Positions 47,154 through 59,304 of a DNA stretch of 64,000 nt are shown here, piece by piece. The stretch lies in NCBI RefSeq assembly GCF_035222275.1, contig NC_085881.1, positions 2,108,001 to 2,172,000 of the forward strand, read 5' to 3'. The notes beneath the pieces were generated by a model, which was not told the origin of the DNA, did not search any database, and saw only the letters and a program-made list of their open reading frames with translations. How positions within the stretch are numbered: position 1 is the stretch's first letter; the number at the start of each line of letters is the position of its first letter. This DNA is from Podospora bellae-mahoneyi (taxonomy: Eukaryota; Ascomycota; Sordariomycetes; Sordariales; Podosporaceae). The translations under genes and the position numbers were made by a program.

Positions 47154-49231
47154 CTAATCCAAATCCTCGCCCTCCTCCCCCAAAACAACCCTCCTCGTCC
47201 CATCCTCCCTCACCCAACCAGCCACCATCTCCCCCACATCCCCCACCAGCAGCTCATAATGCGGCGCCGTGTCAAAAAACAGTCCACAATGAGCTCCCAC
47301 CTCGTCCACATCCCGCATGTAGACCTGAACCCAGCACTTGTCGTCCCGTTCCCTAGGCAAAAGGCAGAATTTCCCGAGCCGTTTCTTCCCACCTGCTTCT
47401 TCATCATCTTCTTCTTGTTGATCCAAAGAGGAGGTTTTGTGGAGTTTATTCCTCTGCTGACGGTCCTGCTCCTTTTGGCGTAGTCTCTCTTCCTTTTCTC
47501 GGGCTTTCGCCTCGGCTTTGGCTTGCTTTTCCGCCTCTTTGGCTTTTTGGGCTCGGAGCTTTTCTTCTTCTTTGGCTTTTTGAGCAATGGCCTTCTCCCG
47601 GGCTTTTATGGCTCTGGACCGGGATTTGACCGCTTCTTCGTATGTCTTTTTGGTCTGCTTGTAAGCCTTTTCTGCTTGTTTGCGGGTTTTGTCGGGGAGG
47701 GAATCAAGATCCGGGGGGGTAGGTGGGGTTGGTTCATCTGGGATGGGGGGGAGGGTGTCATCTTCTGGTGGAGGTGGTGGTGGCTGGGTTGGTTCTGATG
47801 GTGTCGGGGAGAAAGATTCCTCCTTTTGCGGTTCTTCCTCCAGGGGTTCTTCTTCAGGTATTGGTGTTGGGTCCAAGACCTGAAGAATCTCTGCAGCTCT
47901 GCCTGCCTCGCTGTGGTCTTCTATCGAAATCCTGGGGGTGGACACCCCTGATTGTATTGGTGACGAGGTTGACGGCCTGAGAAGGCCATTGTCGGGGGTG
48001 CCGGGTTTTCGTGGCTTCTTTGGGATGCCGGTGGAGACGGTGTAGTAGTTTACGAATCTGACTCTGGGGCCGAGTTCGGGGTGGGCTATGTCATCAATGT
48101 CTTCTAGTTGACGGAGTCTTTTGTATCTGGTCTTCAGGCCGTTCCAATCGGCGAGGCAGCCGCCGAATTCAAGATGAGAGACGATGTGGCTGGCTGCTGC
48201 TTCAAAGAGGTTCTCTTGCTTGTGTTTTTGGGCAAAGTGGGCTATGTTCTTGATCCAGCCGCGATCGATGAAGGCGACGTCGTTGAAGAAGGTTGGGTTG
48301 TAGGTTGGGTCCGGTTCTGGGGCTGCAGGTGGAGATGGGAAGGGATATTGTCCGAGTGTAGGGGAAGGTGCCCCTGAGGGAGGCCGGATTTGCTCGTAGA
48401 TTGAGGCATCGGGAGATAGACGACCTGATGGTGATGGTGCAATATCCCTGGGTATCACTGAGTCTGAAGATGTCTTATCTAGTGCTGTAGGGGGTGGAGG
48501 TGAGGGCCTGAAGAGACTGGCGATGCCGGATACAACGATACCAGGGTGAAGACCAAGTAAGGGAGCGTCGAGAGAAATGCTCCCTAGGATCCGGTGACGG
48601 AAAGGAGGTCCTCCGCTTGGTGGTGCGTCATGTCTTGGCTAATGGGGGTTGATGTTAGCTCAAGACCTTGCCTCAGTGGAACATATTCACAACAGCGGCC
48701 GCCCCCAATACAGACCGCCGTGGCTGCTTATTTTGTTATAGACAAACTTACCAACAAGACAATATCGGCAGCCAGAAGCCCTCCCATGGAATGCCCTACC
48801 AATACCACGTCGGTGGTGGACGATTCATGAGGCATCAGCCACTTGCTGAAGTTCTCGCAGGCCACCTCGATAGACTTGTATGTCTTGTACCGGGGGTAGA
48901 TCTTGGTGTGAATGACATGAGTCTCGGCCAGTGCCTCCTTGAGAAAAGCATGCACGTGTGCGGGAAACGAGCGGAATGACGAATCGTTGCCCATGAAGCC
49001 GTGGATGTAGATGACCAGCAACTTGCGCCTCCTTGGTTGGCCATGCTCCTCCATACTCAACCCCGCCGTCGAGGACACCAATGACTGTGTCGAAGACATG
49101 CGGGGATCGCGGACCAGACCCGGACCAGATGACCATGTTGGCAACCTGTAGGGATCAGACGCACCTGGCAGCTGGAGGGTTGAGTGCACAGACGGTGGTG
49201 GTGATAGGTTCGAGCTTGTGGTTGATGGCAT
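47154..49231 (-). CDS. DUF676 serine esterase-like protein
   Basis: This is an alpha/beta-hydrolase of the DUF676 (putative serine esterase) family, 654 residues. The exons are 49231-48752 and 48638-47154. Strand beta followed by YIHGFMGND (75-83) supplies the His-Gly oxyanion region, and the nucleophile elbow GHSMGG puts the likely catalytic serine at 148. The intron follows directly after LLAADIVLL, and the next exon continues LGSISLDAPLLGLHPGIV, a family pattern. After about residue 215 come Pro-rich linkers, a middle helical part (FIDRGWIKNIAHFAQKHKQ), and a long Lys/Glu/Ala coiled coil (about 450-560; EKAIAQKAKEEEKLRAQKAK). The C-terminal 80 residues form a small conserved-looking unit (FCLLPRERDDKCWVQVYMRD). 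The substrate is unknown; family members include lipase-like proteins. Confidence 0.87.
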
Positions 49232-50622
49232 GACGTCAGAAACGCTAGACTAGGTGAATTTGACGATATGTTAAGATCTGATAAACTACACAAAATCTCG
49301 GGTAAGACAGAACAAGATGTCTCTGTTCAACGACAGCAAAAACGTGGCTCTACAAACATGCCAAAATGAGGCTGTGTTCCTGACTGGAGCTTCAAAAGAT
49401 GTATGTGGTGGTGGTTGGGTGGCAGGTGGAGTGCAGTGCAGTGCAGTGTGAGTGCCCAGGAGTTGAAGTTGAAAGCAGAGCAGTTGGAGCTAACGCAGGT
49501 TACCCAAAGCCCCCTCTTCTTCGTCCGATGTTGCGCTACGCTGCGTATCTTCCGGTACCCGTGATTCCTCCGAGTCGGCTCGGGTTGCCCTACCCTACCG
49601 TGTCTACCCAATATCGAAGGGGAGGGCAGGGAAGGGTAGGGAACGCAGGTTTATTTTGAAACGATCGATGGAGCCAACGAGTGTCAACTATGGAGTCGTG
49701 GAAGCGCCGATATCTGTTCATGATACAGAGTATCGGAGACAGTTCTCGTCCCCATATGGTCACCGCCGACACGAGAGACATGGCAGGCCCTGTTCCCGGT
49801 TGGTGTAACGTCTTGACTTGGCCGTTCCCCAAATGAAGCTCGTGTTCTTTTGGTGTCGATAGGCAGAGGGCAATTCTGGCCCCAAGAATGCATATCGAAA
49901 GAGTGGGCCAATGGGGGGGTGGACACGCGCAATCCCGCAGGGCAGAGCCATCTGTGATTGGCCAATGGGCGTCGGGGGTGCTGAAGAAGAGCCAACCCTC
50001 TGTGGGAAGCGAGATTGCAGAACAGGCTCAGGCTTGATGCCCACCACCAGCCCTGGGCTGTTTCTTCAACGGCCAGCAGCAATTTTAATTACTGACGGGA
50101 GGGAGGATCCTATATCCACGTCGGCGCCCTTGCTTGGTGTTTCTTGCCCTTTCCGATCTCTCTCTTTTTCTTGTTTTCTTCTTTTTTCCCCCCCCTCTTT
50201 GCAGTCCAGTACAGTCCCAGGAGCACCAGATCCCGCCCCAAACACAGGACAGCGACACACCCAATACAACGCAGCGCGGAAGCCCCCCATGGAGGAGATT
50301 GCCAGGAGAGGACAACGATCCTAAGAAAAGGTGTCGACACAAACTCACGATGGAATGATAGCGACCATGACTATGACAAGTCAACTGCACCGAATCACGC
50401 AGCACCACATCCATTACGAGCTGCGGCAATCCAACGCAGCACCGCCAACCCATCGAATACGGGATTCCTCCTGCTAGGGCCCTGCCAGGCGAACACCAAT
50501 ACGGGTCCCGTACCGACTACCGATCACCGAGACACCCCCAACACTCCTTTTTGGGCAACGAATAGCTGCCGTCACTCGTTTTTTCCCACTTTTTTCCCAG
50601 TTGCGCTGCCTACGCAAGCGCC
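49232..50622. promoter_or_regulatory. Divergent promoter region of the DUF676 and membrane-protein genes
   Basis: These 1.4 kb lie between two outward-facing start codons. CCAAT boxes occur at 49908-49912 and, as a palindromic ATTGGCCAAT, at 49957-49966. A CT-rich run at about 50155-50205 looks like a transcription start region for the plus-strand gene. A short GTGCA repeat lies at 49431-49448. Confidence 0.45.
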
Positions 50623-52208
50623 ATGACTAACCACAACCAAGCCGCTGGTGGCCCCGGGTCTTCACTCTTTCAGGCCCGCCGCACCCGCCACGATCACGCT
50701 CACAGCAACCACTCTCCCATCCTCCTCAACCATCACAACCAGCACCGACACCTGCACCGGGAGTTCTCTCAATCGCTCGAGAACCCCCAACAACCACAAC
50801 CAAACCACCACGCTCGTTCCCCCTCCGATGCAAAACTGCAGCCGCGCCAGGTCGTTGTCGTCCAAACTGTTTCTGTCGTCCAATACGTCGATGCTACAGG
50901 CGCACTCGTTAGCCTTTCGACCCTTCGCTCGGATCCCGTCGCACCGTCGCCCATAGACACCCTCCCGGCAGCTGTCACTGCTGGCCTCACCACGCCCGAC
51001 GACCTATTGCCCAGCGTGTCTCTCCCCGACCCGACGCTCGATCCCAGCCAGGATGGCACGCCGACGCCCACGCCTCCGGCCGTGACCGAGCCCGAGTTCT
51101 CATCTTCCTTCCAGTCAACGTCCGTCGAGACGCTGACGTCCACTCCTTCTGGCATAACGCCACCGTTTCCCATATTGTCCTCGGGGAACTTCAACTCCTC
51201 GTCTAGTGCGTCTTGGATCTTTGCTCCTGTCCATGTTGACCTCAACTAACACTATGACCAGCGCGCCTACCGCCCACAATCTTTACAAACAGCACACTAC
51301 CAGCTCTCTTTTCAAACTCCACCAGGACCTCGACGTCCTTCTTTCGTTCAACAACTTCATCTTCTTCTTTTACCAAGAGCAGCACCAGCTCGCGCACTCG
51401 ACTGACTTCGACCACGACCTCGTCTGCCCCAACAGTAGTGATCAACGGGTTCGGCGAGGATGCCGGCGGCGTAAGAGGCATCCCGGCACCGCAACCTACG
51501 GCCGACGACACTGGGTCTGATCCTGGCCCTGGACTGACCCCTGAGGCCAGAAACGCCGTGGTCGGTGGAGTGGTGGGCAGTGTTGCTGGTATCGCCATTG
51601 TGGCTTTGGTCTTGATGTTTTTCCTCAAGTGGAGGAAACAGCAGGGGCGAGGAATCATGCTGCTTGGGGATGGAGACAGCACAATTCGCGGCAGAGGTCT
51701 CGGATCCGGTCCATCATCTGGGCCCAGCGGAGGCGCAGGAAGAATGTCGCAGATCAGGTTCCCATTCGCCGTTCCATCCGCACTTGCCAAGCTAAACGGA
51801 CACCGAGCCATCGAGGCGCCACCGGCCGAACCACAAGAAAAGGGATTCTATCGCGTTTCTGGGAGGAAGTTGGTATCCGTCTTGGAGTCGGGGGGGGATG
51901 GATGGTCCGATCCGGATCCACGCAACAGTGTCGGCACGTCTTACTACAGGGACTCACAGGCCTTCCTCGAAAGTTCGAACCTCCCTCCTTTGCAACTAGG
52001 CTCACCGATGCGACCCGAAAGTGGTGTTATCGTTTACCACGACGGCCCAGCACGAACGCCGATTGAGGAGCACTCGCCTATGCCGGGCGGTCAACGTCGT
52101 TCCGCATTTCCCAATCTGCTCCAGGTCCAGGATCCCGTCGGTCGAAGTATCAACGTACAACACGCCGGATCTCGCGTCTCACAATCCCGATTCACCGAAG
52201 ATTCATAG
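50623..52208 (+). CDS. Single-pass membrane protein with Ser/Thr-rich outer region (sensor-like)
   Basis: I recognise the type but not the orthologue. The exons are 50623-51205 and 51262-52208, giving 509 residues. The N-terminal 70 residues are His/Asn/Gln-rich and have no signal peptide. A conserved-looking start of the outer part is RQVVVVQTVSVVQYVDATG (about 75-93). Pro/Thr/Ser-rich sequence follows to about 250 and is a likely site of O-glycosylation. One membrane helix lies at about 293-317 (VVGGVVGSVAGIAIVALVL), followed by basic KWRKQQGR. The cytoplasmic tail of 190 residues holds an YYRDSQAFLE-type motif and many Ser/Pro sites. This layout matches the Skg6/Axl2 or Mid2-like fungal membrane proteins tied to the cell wall or polarity. 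The frame across the intron is supported by the S/T-rich continuation; the other frame ends early. Confidence 0.8.
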
Positions 52209-53512
52209 CGTCTGAAAACAATAGCGCCTGAAAGCATAGCGTCTGAAAGCACCTGCGCTCATCTACAGCGTAACACTTGTACATGCTCGCACACACCTAC
52301 ACCTATGCAATAATGTCTGGGTTTACCACTGGCGTCAGAGGGTTTGAGAGACAATATTCATATTTTTTTTTCTTTCTAGAAGAGCGAGTTATATTTGGCT
52401 TGTTGGTCTAGCCCCATTTTTCGATACCTTTTTGCTTGTCATCTCTTTGGATATACCAGAAACTATTTTTTGCAATTTTCCGGTCAGACACATACAGCCG
52501 CAGGACCTCTTTTTACATGGTTATACATTATTTGGGATGCGAGGTCTTGGGGGGCTGTGAGGTGCTGGTTTTGGAAATGTATTGGTTGCTTTTGTTTGGC
52601 TCGACTGGGAAGATGGAAATCAACTAGTCGCGCGGAACAGAAGATTTTTGGACTTGGAGGGTTATAAAAGAGATCGAAGAAGGAGAGCAAGCGGATGCGC
52701 ACAGGAGGGGGGGGGGGTTTCTTTTATGTGTGTGTGTGAGTGGAAAACTTTTTTGTTGTATATATTGGGGCCTTTTTTATTTTGGCATGTTATTTGAATG
52801 TAGATGTTGAATGTGTTTACTTGTGGTGTCTTATGTCTATCTGGGGATTGAGCTTACTTACGTACACTTCCTCAACACTGCCACGCTTGTGGAAACGTAT
52901 ACAATTGCAACTTGGACAATCGCAATTCAAGTTTCTAGCTTCAAACAGACAAGCAAGGCCGGCGCTTGAGTCTTGAAACTGGCCAAGACTTGCCCTTCCA
53001 ATAGGTATCTGTAGTGCAAACACCCATCGTTGTTCTCAGATAGATAAAACCAATATCATACCTATTCTCAACCTGCCAGAGGTGTAACTTTGTTCTACCT
53101 GGCAGCTTATTTTCTACCAAGACAGTTTCTTGCAAGATGTTGGAAAACGTGCTTGACGAGCTTCCAAATCCCAGCCGTGACATGTAACCATTATCCTGCC
53201 GCAAAATCAACTCTACAACTCTCAAAATACGGACCCAAAAAAAAGATACAAAACAACACTTGAAAATCAAAGCTTAGACAAGGTCCAGTCGTCACACAAG
53301 TCACCTCAACCAAAGCACAGATAAAAGAAACAAACATCATGTATCACACCTCCCCCCCACTCCATCCTATCTCAACTAGCTTGCTATACAAACGTTTCCT
53401 CTACCTATACAACTCCCCCCTGTCTCTTTCATCAGAATAAAACCTATCCCACTCCCCTGAATAATATCCACCTCCCCTACTCTAACCGTCGTGATATCCA
53501 TCACCACCCCGT
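52209..53512. other. 1.3 kb convergent 3' region
   Basis: This is 3' flank of the membrane-protein gene (left) and of the RhoGAP gene (right). It opens with three near-copies of AGCGTCTGAAA (52205-52255). No gene seen. Confidence 0.55.
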
Positions 53513-56500
53513 CTAACACTGCCTCTTAACCCCACTAAACATCTCCTCCGCCACCCTCCACATATTACTCGTATCTCCATTCCCATCAGCCCCATCCCCA
53601 CGGTCCCTATCCCTATGCCTGGGTGGTACAGGCGGAGGCGGAAAAGGCAAGATCTCCGCAGGATACTCCTCATCCATATCATACGGACTCCCCGCACTAC
53701 TCCTACTGTTCTCAATACTAGCAATAGCACTGCTCGCCTCCCTCGGCAAACCTCTAAACCTTCTCTTCATCCTTTCCGTAAAACTTTCCTCTCCTGCTTG
53801 CCTTTGCTCAACTTGCTGCAGTTCTAAAGATGGCATCGGGCTGAGAGAAGGACTGTGGACGGGTTTCTTCTGTCCGTTCCAACTGGGGTGAAGAGACAGG
53901 GTGTTTTGTTCCGGTTGTAGATACTGACGCTGTTGCTCCGGCGCCTCAATTACAACCGCCGGCTTGTTATACCCACTCACCACCTCCCCCTTCTGTTCCC
54001 AACCCCCAACCTCATCATACCCCCCAGTATAACACTCCTCCATAAAATCATCCACCCCATCCAACACCCCTACTCCCTCCCCCTCACCTCCCACCTCCCT
54101 GGCCCTCCTCGCCCGTTCCTTAACCCTCTCAAACATCCCAACCCTCTCCTCCGCCTTCTCCGCCCTCCCCTTCCACATATCCCTCTCCATTTCCACCTCC
54201 CTCAACCTCTCCCTCAACCTCTCGCACTCCTCCCCGACATCCGTCTTGACAACCAACTCCCTCGTCAACTGCGTAATCTGCCCCGACTTTTCCACCAACT
54301 GCATCTGCAAACTGCGAATCTGAGCCTCCAGAGCAATCGTCTGCGATTTCTGCCGGCCGGCACTCCGCTCCTCTTCTTCCTGCTGTTGCTCAGGAAACCC
54401 TGGATGGTCACCAAAACTCGAAGCTCTAGAAGATGCAGACCACTTCTCCTTGACCGTGAAGTGTGAGTCGTCATCGTTTCTCGTAGTCCGGGAAAAGCTG
54501 ACACGGTGCTTCGGTGTAGTAACCTCTGAACTCGGCCTACGAGGTGCCTCCCCCTCAGGAGGAGCCGGTGTCACCACCATCTCCTCATCCACCCCCTTTT
54601 CCGCACCCGCAACAACCCCAGTAGCCTTCGCCTTCTCCATCGGAGCCTCAAGCTCATCGCTACCCTCCCCCACAACCCCCGGCATCTTCTCAACCTCAAC
54701 CGGACTCCTCAACCTCCCCGGACTCGCCCCCCAAACAGCCGCAGCCTCCACACTCCCCTTCGACCTCCTCACCGGCCCAACAGGCGGCACCAACGTCCGT
54801 CCCCTCTCTACCACCTCCCCTGGCATACTCTCAGACTTCCTCATCTCAATCTGCTTAACCGGACAAGCTGGCGGCGGCGGCTTCAACGGCGACATTGACT
54901 TCGACGGCGAAACCCCCTTCCTCGGCGAAGGGTTAACCGTATACTGAGCCAACACCCCACTCGGCTTCAAATCAAGGCTTCCCCCCCCAACCTTCTGCAT
55001 AGGCGACGGCACAAACGCCTCCTCTTTGCTCGCGCTCTCAAACATCGCCGCCATGGCCTTGACCGCGCTGCCGACTGACGTGACCGGTCTCAGGTAATGC
55101 TGCACCGTGGTACCAGGGGTAGCAGCGACAGGAGTAGTAGACTCGGCGATCGTCGCTGCCCGCTTGTCAGGACTCTGCTGCGGTGTCTTGGGTAGAGGAG
55201 ACGACTTCTTCTTGCGTGCATTGTCCAGCCTCGAGAGTCTCTTCTCCCTAATATCACCACTACTCGTCGTGCTGATGACCTTATCATCATCATGCGAAGT
55301 GGTGCTCATGGATGTCCTAGTTTGCGACGACCTCCTCTCCTTTCCGATCTGCTGCCTTCTCTCCCCGGCGGTGGGAGATCCTCCGGGCTGCTCTGACGAC
55401 CCAAGAGACTTGCGCGAGCGAAAGGGTATGAATCGTGGACTTGTCGGCTGAGCAGAAGGACTCTCAGTATCCGTTGAAGCACCCCGGTGCCTTGATCGCC
55501 AGGCAGCAAGCCTGGACCGTTTCTGTCCAGAGACATCGCTCCGCGGTAAATCATCTCGCAGACCCTTATTTTCCACCCGAGCTGGCGAAGACACAGTAAA
55601 GGACCCCGGAACGACTATCGGTCTTGCAGTATCTTGAGATGATCCTCTTCGGTGGTCCTCAGAACTCCGGTCCCTGCTCCGAGCACTGCTGAAGGAACCA
55701 GGTGGTCTATTTACTCGACAACCCTTATTTTTGGTACGTTGAGGTCCTCCTGTATTTCCTGTATTCATCTCTGCCGTATCCTTAAACTGTTCATCATTGT
55801 CTGCTCGTTTGTTCAAACTCAGCTGACTCAACCGCTTCTTCTCCGCTCTCATACTTCCCATCACGTCGTTCTTAAATCGGATGGAATCTGCGGAGATCAC
55901 GAGTCGACGTCTGGCCGTCGGAGTCGGAGAGGCAGGAGAGGGCCCTCTCGGCATCTCGGGGACGTTCATGCTGATGTTGTCTGGAGTGGGAGAACGAGTA
56001 CCTGCTGTTCCGGCGCCGGTTGACGAGCTCGTCAGTACTGATTCTCCTGGAGCCCAAGGTGGGGGTCGTTGGCGAAGAGAGAGGGGCTCCTCCATGGCCG
56101 CATATTGAACGGTTTCCAAAGGAGCGGGAGGGTATCCATACATCTGCTCACCAGCGGCATCGTGGTAATTCTGATTATGGTGATGGCCCGTCGGTGATGT
56201 TGCTTCCGGGTCCGCGAGCGATGGCTCCTCAGCAGTGGGCGACAACAACGGCATGGAGGCCATCGCGCCAACTCGATGTTGGGACGAAGAGCGAGCATTC
56301 CCAGTCCTTGGCCGTTGCCGCTGCACCGAAAGTGAAGACCGGCTCATCCCGAGTCGTCCCGGCCCTCCACCGGATGCTCGTCCTTCCGCCTAGTTAGCCA
56401 ACCGTCCCAAGTCTAGCAGCCATCCGGAGGAAGTAGACTTACTAGCGTCAGGAGTAGGACTAGGCGGAATAGGTGATCCTCCTTCTTCGGATTGCCTCGA

Positions 56501-58431
56501 GTGACGATTTCTCAACCCGCTCCCCCATTCCGCAGGCTTTCTCACCACAAACGACTCAGACGCAGAAGGTCTGAGCCCACCAGCCTTGTCCTGCAGAGAC
56601 TCCTGCTGCCGGTAGTGATGCCGAGCATGCTGCTCCGAGATTGCCGTCGGGCTGGACTTGAGCACGTCCAGGTTCTTCATATGCTTGACAACCTCCCGCC
56701 AGTGCACAATCAGCATCTCAGCAATGCTGTTCGCAACATGTATCTTGTCAACAGACAACGCCCCTCGCCGCGAATGACTAGCCTCCGTATCCGTGGACGT
56801 TTTACACTTCCTCCTCTCTCGTCTGGCAGCAGGTGGCGTAACAGGAAACAACACCAGCCCCTGATTTGGATTCGCAATCCTCATCGTATATCCATGAATC
56901 AAATCCCCCACCAGCAACGGCCCAAACACAATCCCCAAAGCATTATACCCCATCAAATCCGCTGTAGGCAGCGGCCGTCCCAGTTCATCCTCCCTGGGAG
57001 TTTTCTCCGCCGTCCTCCCAATCAAACACAGCAACCCAAACACGGCACAAATCAACTCCCTCCGAAACTGCGACTTGACCGTGCCAATAGCAAGCGCAAT
57101 CAACCTCGCCCTCAACTTCGTCTGCTTCGTCCTCGGAAACTCGGGATCCCCCTTCAGCTGACTGTGAATAGCCACCAAGGCATCAAACAAGGCCAAACTC
57201 CCCAATACCCCCCCCGGCAGTCCCGCCAGCAACCGTTTAAACGTCGAGGCCACATCGTGCGTCCCAACCTTGATATGACTCGGCAGATTCGGACACCGAA
57301 TCGTACTCGCAATCTCGTCCTTGTCCCCCTCGGCACAGCAATAATACTCATACAGCGCATTCACCACCCTCACCGATCCCGGAATGCGAAACACCCCCTG
57401 AGTATCCGCCGCATGCTGAACCAGATATTGCGCCGTCGCCCGAAAGCACGTCGGCAGCACCAGTGATCCCGCCGCATACTCGCTCGGCAGATACAAGAAG
57501 CTCTTCCCGCACAGCCTCACCAAGCTCTGCAGGTCCTCATCCTTGAGCGAATCCCTCCTCATCATCACCCCATTCACCAAATGCATGGCCAAATCACTCA
57601 CGCTCCTCTTATGCCTCACCATCTTCTTCCCCTTTTGATCCTCTCCCCCTTCCGCCCCCGTCGTAGTCATCGACCGCCCACTCAAACTCACAACCCCACT
57701 CCCACCCGAGACCTGCCTCCCCAGAAACGTCCTCGAAAACCAACTCCTCTTTGAACAATGGCGATTATTCTCCTGCTGCTGCAAAGGCGACCTATCCGGC
57801 TGTTGCCCTTGTCAGCCCCCCTCCTCACCCAACAACAACAACAATCACCGAGAAACAAACCTACCGACTCTTGCCCTCCCCCCCCACCCTCAACCACCAC
57901 AATCCCCCTAACCCCATACTTCGCCGCCAACCGGTTATACTCCCCCACAAACTCGCTCCTATCCCCCACCTCATCCGTATCGCTCAAACCCCCCAAATCC
58001 CCGCTCGAGCTCGTCCACGTCGCACTGCTATCATTCCCTCCTCCCCTTCCACCACCAAAAGTCGCCGAGTGCGGAAGCGGTAGCTGTAACCTTCTAGGTC
58101 CTATCCCAGGTCCAAACCCACCGCCAACCGGTGAACTCTGAAGGTTCCCCCCACTGCTGAACGACCGTCCTCCCGTGAGATTGGATGGCTGGTGGGTTTC
58201 GAGGGAGGCATACCTCGACGACGACAGTGACGGCCCCGCCTCGTCAATATCTGATAAAGGCTCGTGGGTGTTGTTGTCATCCTCCTCCTCCTGATCAAGC
58301 GACTCGCTCGACCAGGTCCTTTCCATCCGAGCGCGTCGACCTTCGTCCCCATGGCGAGGAGGCGGAGAAGAACCGCCGAACCGGAGGGTTTGTTGATGCT
58401 GCTGCTGCCGCTGCTGCTGTTGCTGCATCAT
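53513..58431 (-). CDS. Large RhoGAP-domain protein
   Basis: This is a GTPase-activating protein for Rho-family GTPases, likely acting on cell polarity or wall synthesis. The exons are 58431-57865, 57799-56443 and about 56382-53513, giving about 1597 residues. The start is a Gln-rich run (MMQQQQQRQQQH), followed by a Ser/Gly-rich acidic region. The RhoGAP domain spans about residues 300-520, with the arginine finger in GVFRIPGS (R327), then HDVASTFKRLLAGLPGGVL, and YNALGIVFGPLLVGD. A long low-complexity Ser/Pro/Arg region follows. A coiled coil near residues 1290-1390 (LEAQIRSLQMQLVEKSGQ, then ERLRERLREVEMERD) lies before the tail. The third exon's acceptor is uncertain by six bases: GAAG at 56383, or the AG just beyond it. 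The nearer AG at 56391 breaks the frame. I do not assign it to a named yeast RhoGAP. Confidence 0.88.
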
Positions 58432-58517
58432 CTCGTTTGTTGTATCCAGTAAACGACAAGGGAAATAGCAAACAATCGAATCGAAGGGAGGAAGAGCGCA
58501 GGATAAAAGTATTATTC

Positions 58518-58570
58518 AACACACACACACACACACTCTCACACACACTCACACACACACACACATACAC
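58518..58570. repeat. Interrupted (CA)n microsatellite
   Basis: CA units broken by two CTC interruptions, in the likely 5' leader or promoter of the RhoGAP gene. Confidence 0.88.
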
Positions 58571-59009
58571 GAGAAAGATGAACAGACCCCAAGAACAGGA
58601 TTGTCTTCAGCAAACGGTCTGTCTTTCCCCCCATGCTTCCAACCAAAGGAAAGAAAGAGATTGCGTCAACGTCAAAACTAGAAAGAAGACCTGACGGTGT
58701 GCATCATCTCCTTGTGCAGGCAGGTAGGTGCATCTGCAAGCTGCTGCAACAACAAAGAGGCAGGCAGGCAGGTACCTAGCAACGCTAGTGTGTCAGTTAC
58801 CTTAGGCTTCCCCCCTCTGCTGCTTCCCATTTTGCATGTTTGACTTCCAGGTTGTTCAGTTCAAGCAGGAGGAATTGGATGCCCCTTCCAACAAACGGAA
58901 GAAGGAGGGACCGTGGGCGAGTAAAGTGTGGCTGGTGGGAAAGCTTCAAAGGGTCAAGGGGAACAGACACCACATAAAACATGTCACAAATCTCTTCAAT
59001 TAAGAAACT

Positions 59010-59103
59010 GAGAGTGAGTGAGAGAGAGAGAGAGAGAGAGAGACAGAGACAGAGAGAGAGAGAGACAGAGGGAGGGAGGGGAGAGAGTCAGAGTCAGAGA
59101 GAA
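59010..59103. repeat. Interrupted (GA)n tract
   Basis: About 90 bp of polypurine GA sequence with CAGAGA and GGGA variants, 200 bp past the end of snf4. Mirror-symmetric polypurine tracts of this kind can form triplex DNA. Confidence 0.88.
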
Positions 59104-59304
59104 ACAAAAAGTCTATACCGTGGGGTAAAAAATAGAACAGAAGATGCAACCATGGTATTCCTTGTCCACATCCGGCCCGTGACGCCATGCAAATGCAAAT
59201 CAAAATAAATCGGAGTCAAGCATAACCCAAGAGGCCTGGTGAGGGACACAGGGTAGATACTGGTCCCCGTTCCAAATATTATCATGTCCATGCCACCCCC
59301 CGAC

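Larger units (their letters stand above)
58432..59304. other. Intergenic region between snf4 and the RhoGAP gene
   Basis: It holds the RhoGAP promoter and leader and the snf4 3' flank, with two microsatellites listed separately and GGCAGGCAGG motifs near 58.75 kb. No gene seen. Confidence 0.55.

Noticed and set aside
50144-50626. Apparent hydrophobic signal peptide upstream of the membrane protein
   Set aside because: It reads a CT-rich promoter run (giving F/P/L/S), does not begin with ATG, and ends before the real gene without a credible splice link.
56390-56442. Reading through to a stop after exon 2, which would end the RhoGAP protein before its long C-terminus
   Set aside because: A strong GTAAGT donor, a GCTAAC branch site and an AG in the right frame join it to the 2.9 kb downstream frame.
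56492-57466. 324-codon plus-strand open frame opposite the RhoGAP domain
   Set aside because: It mirrors the conserved RhoGAP exon; the product is basic and low in complexity.
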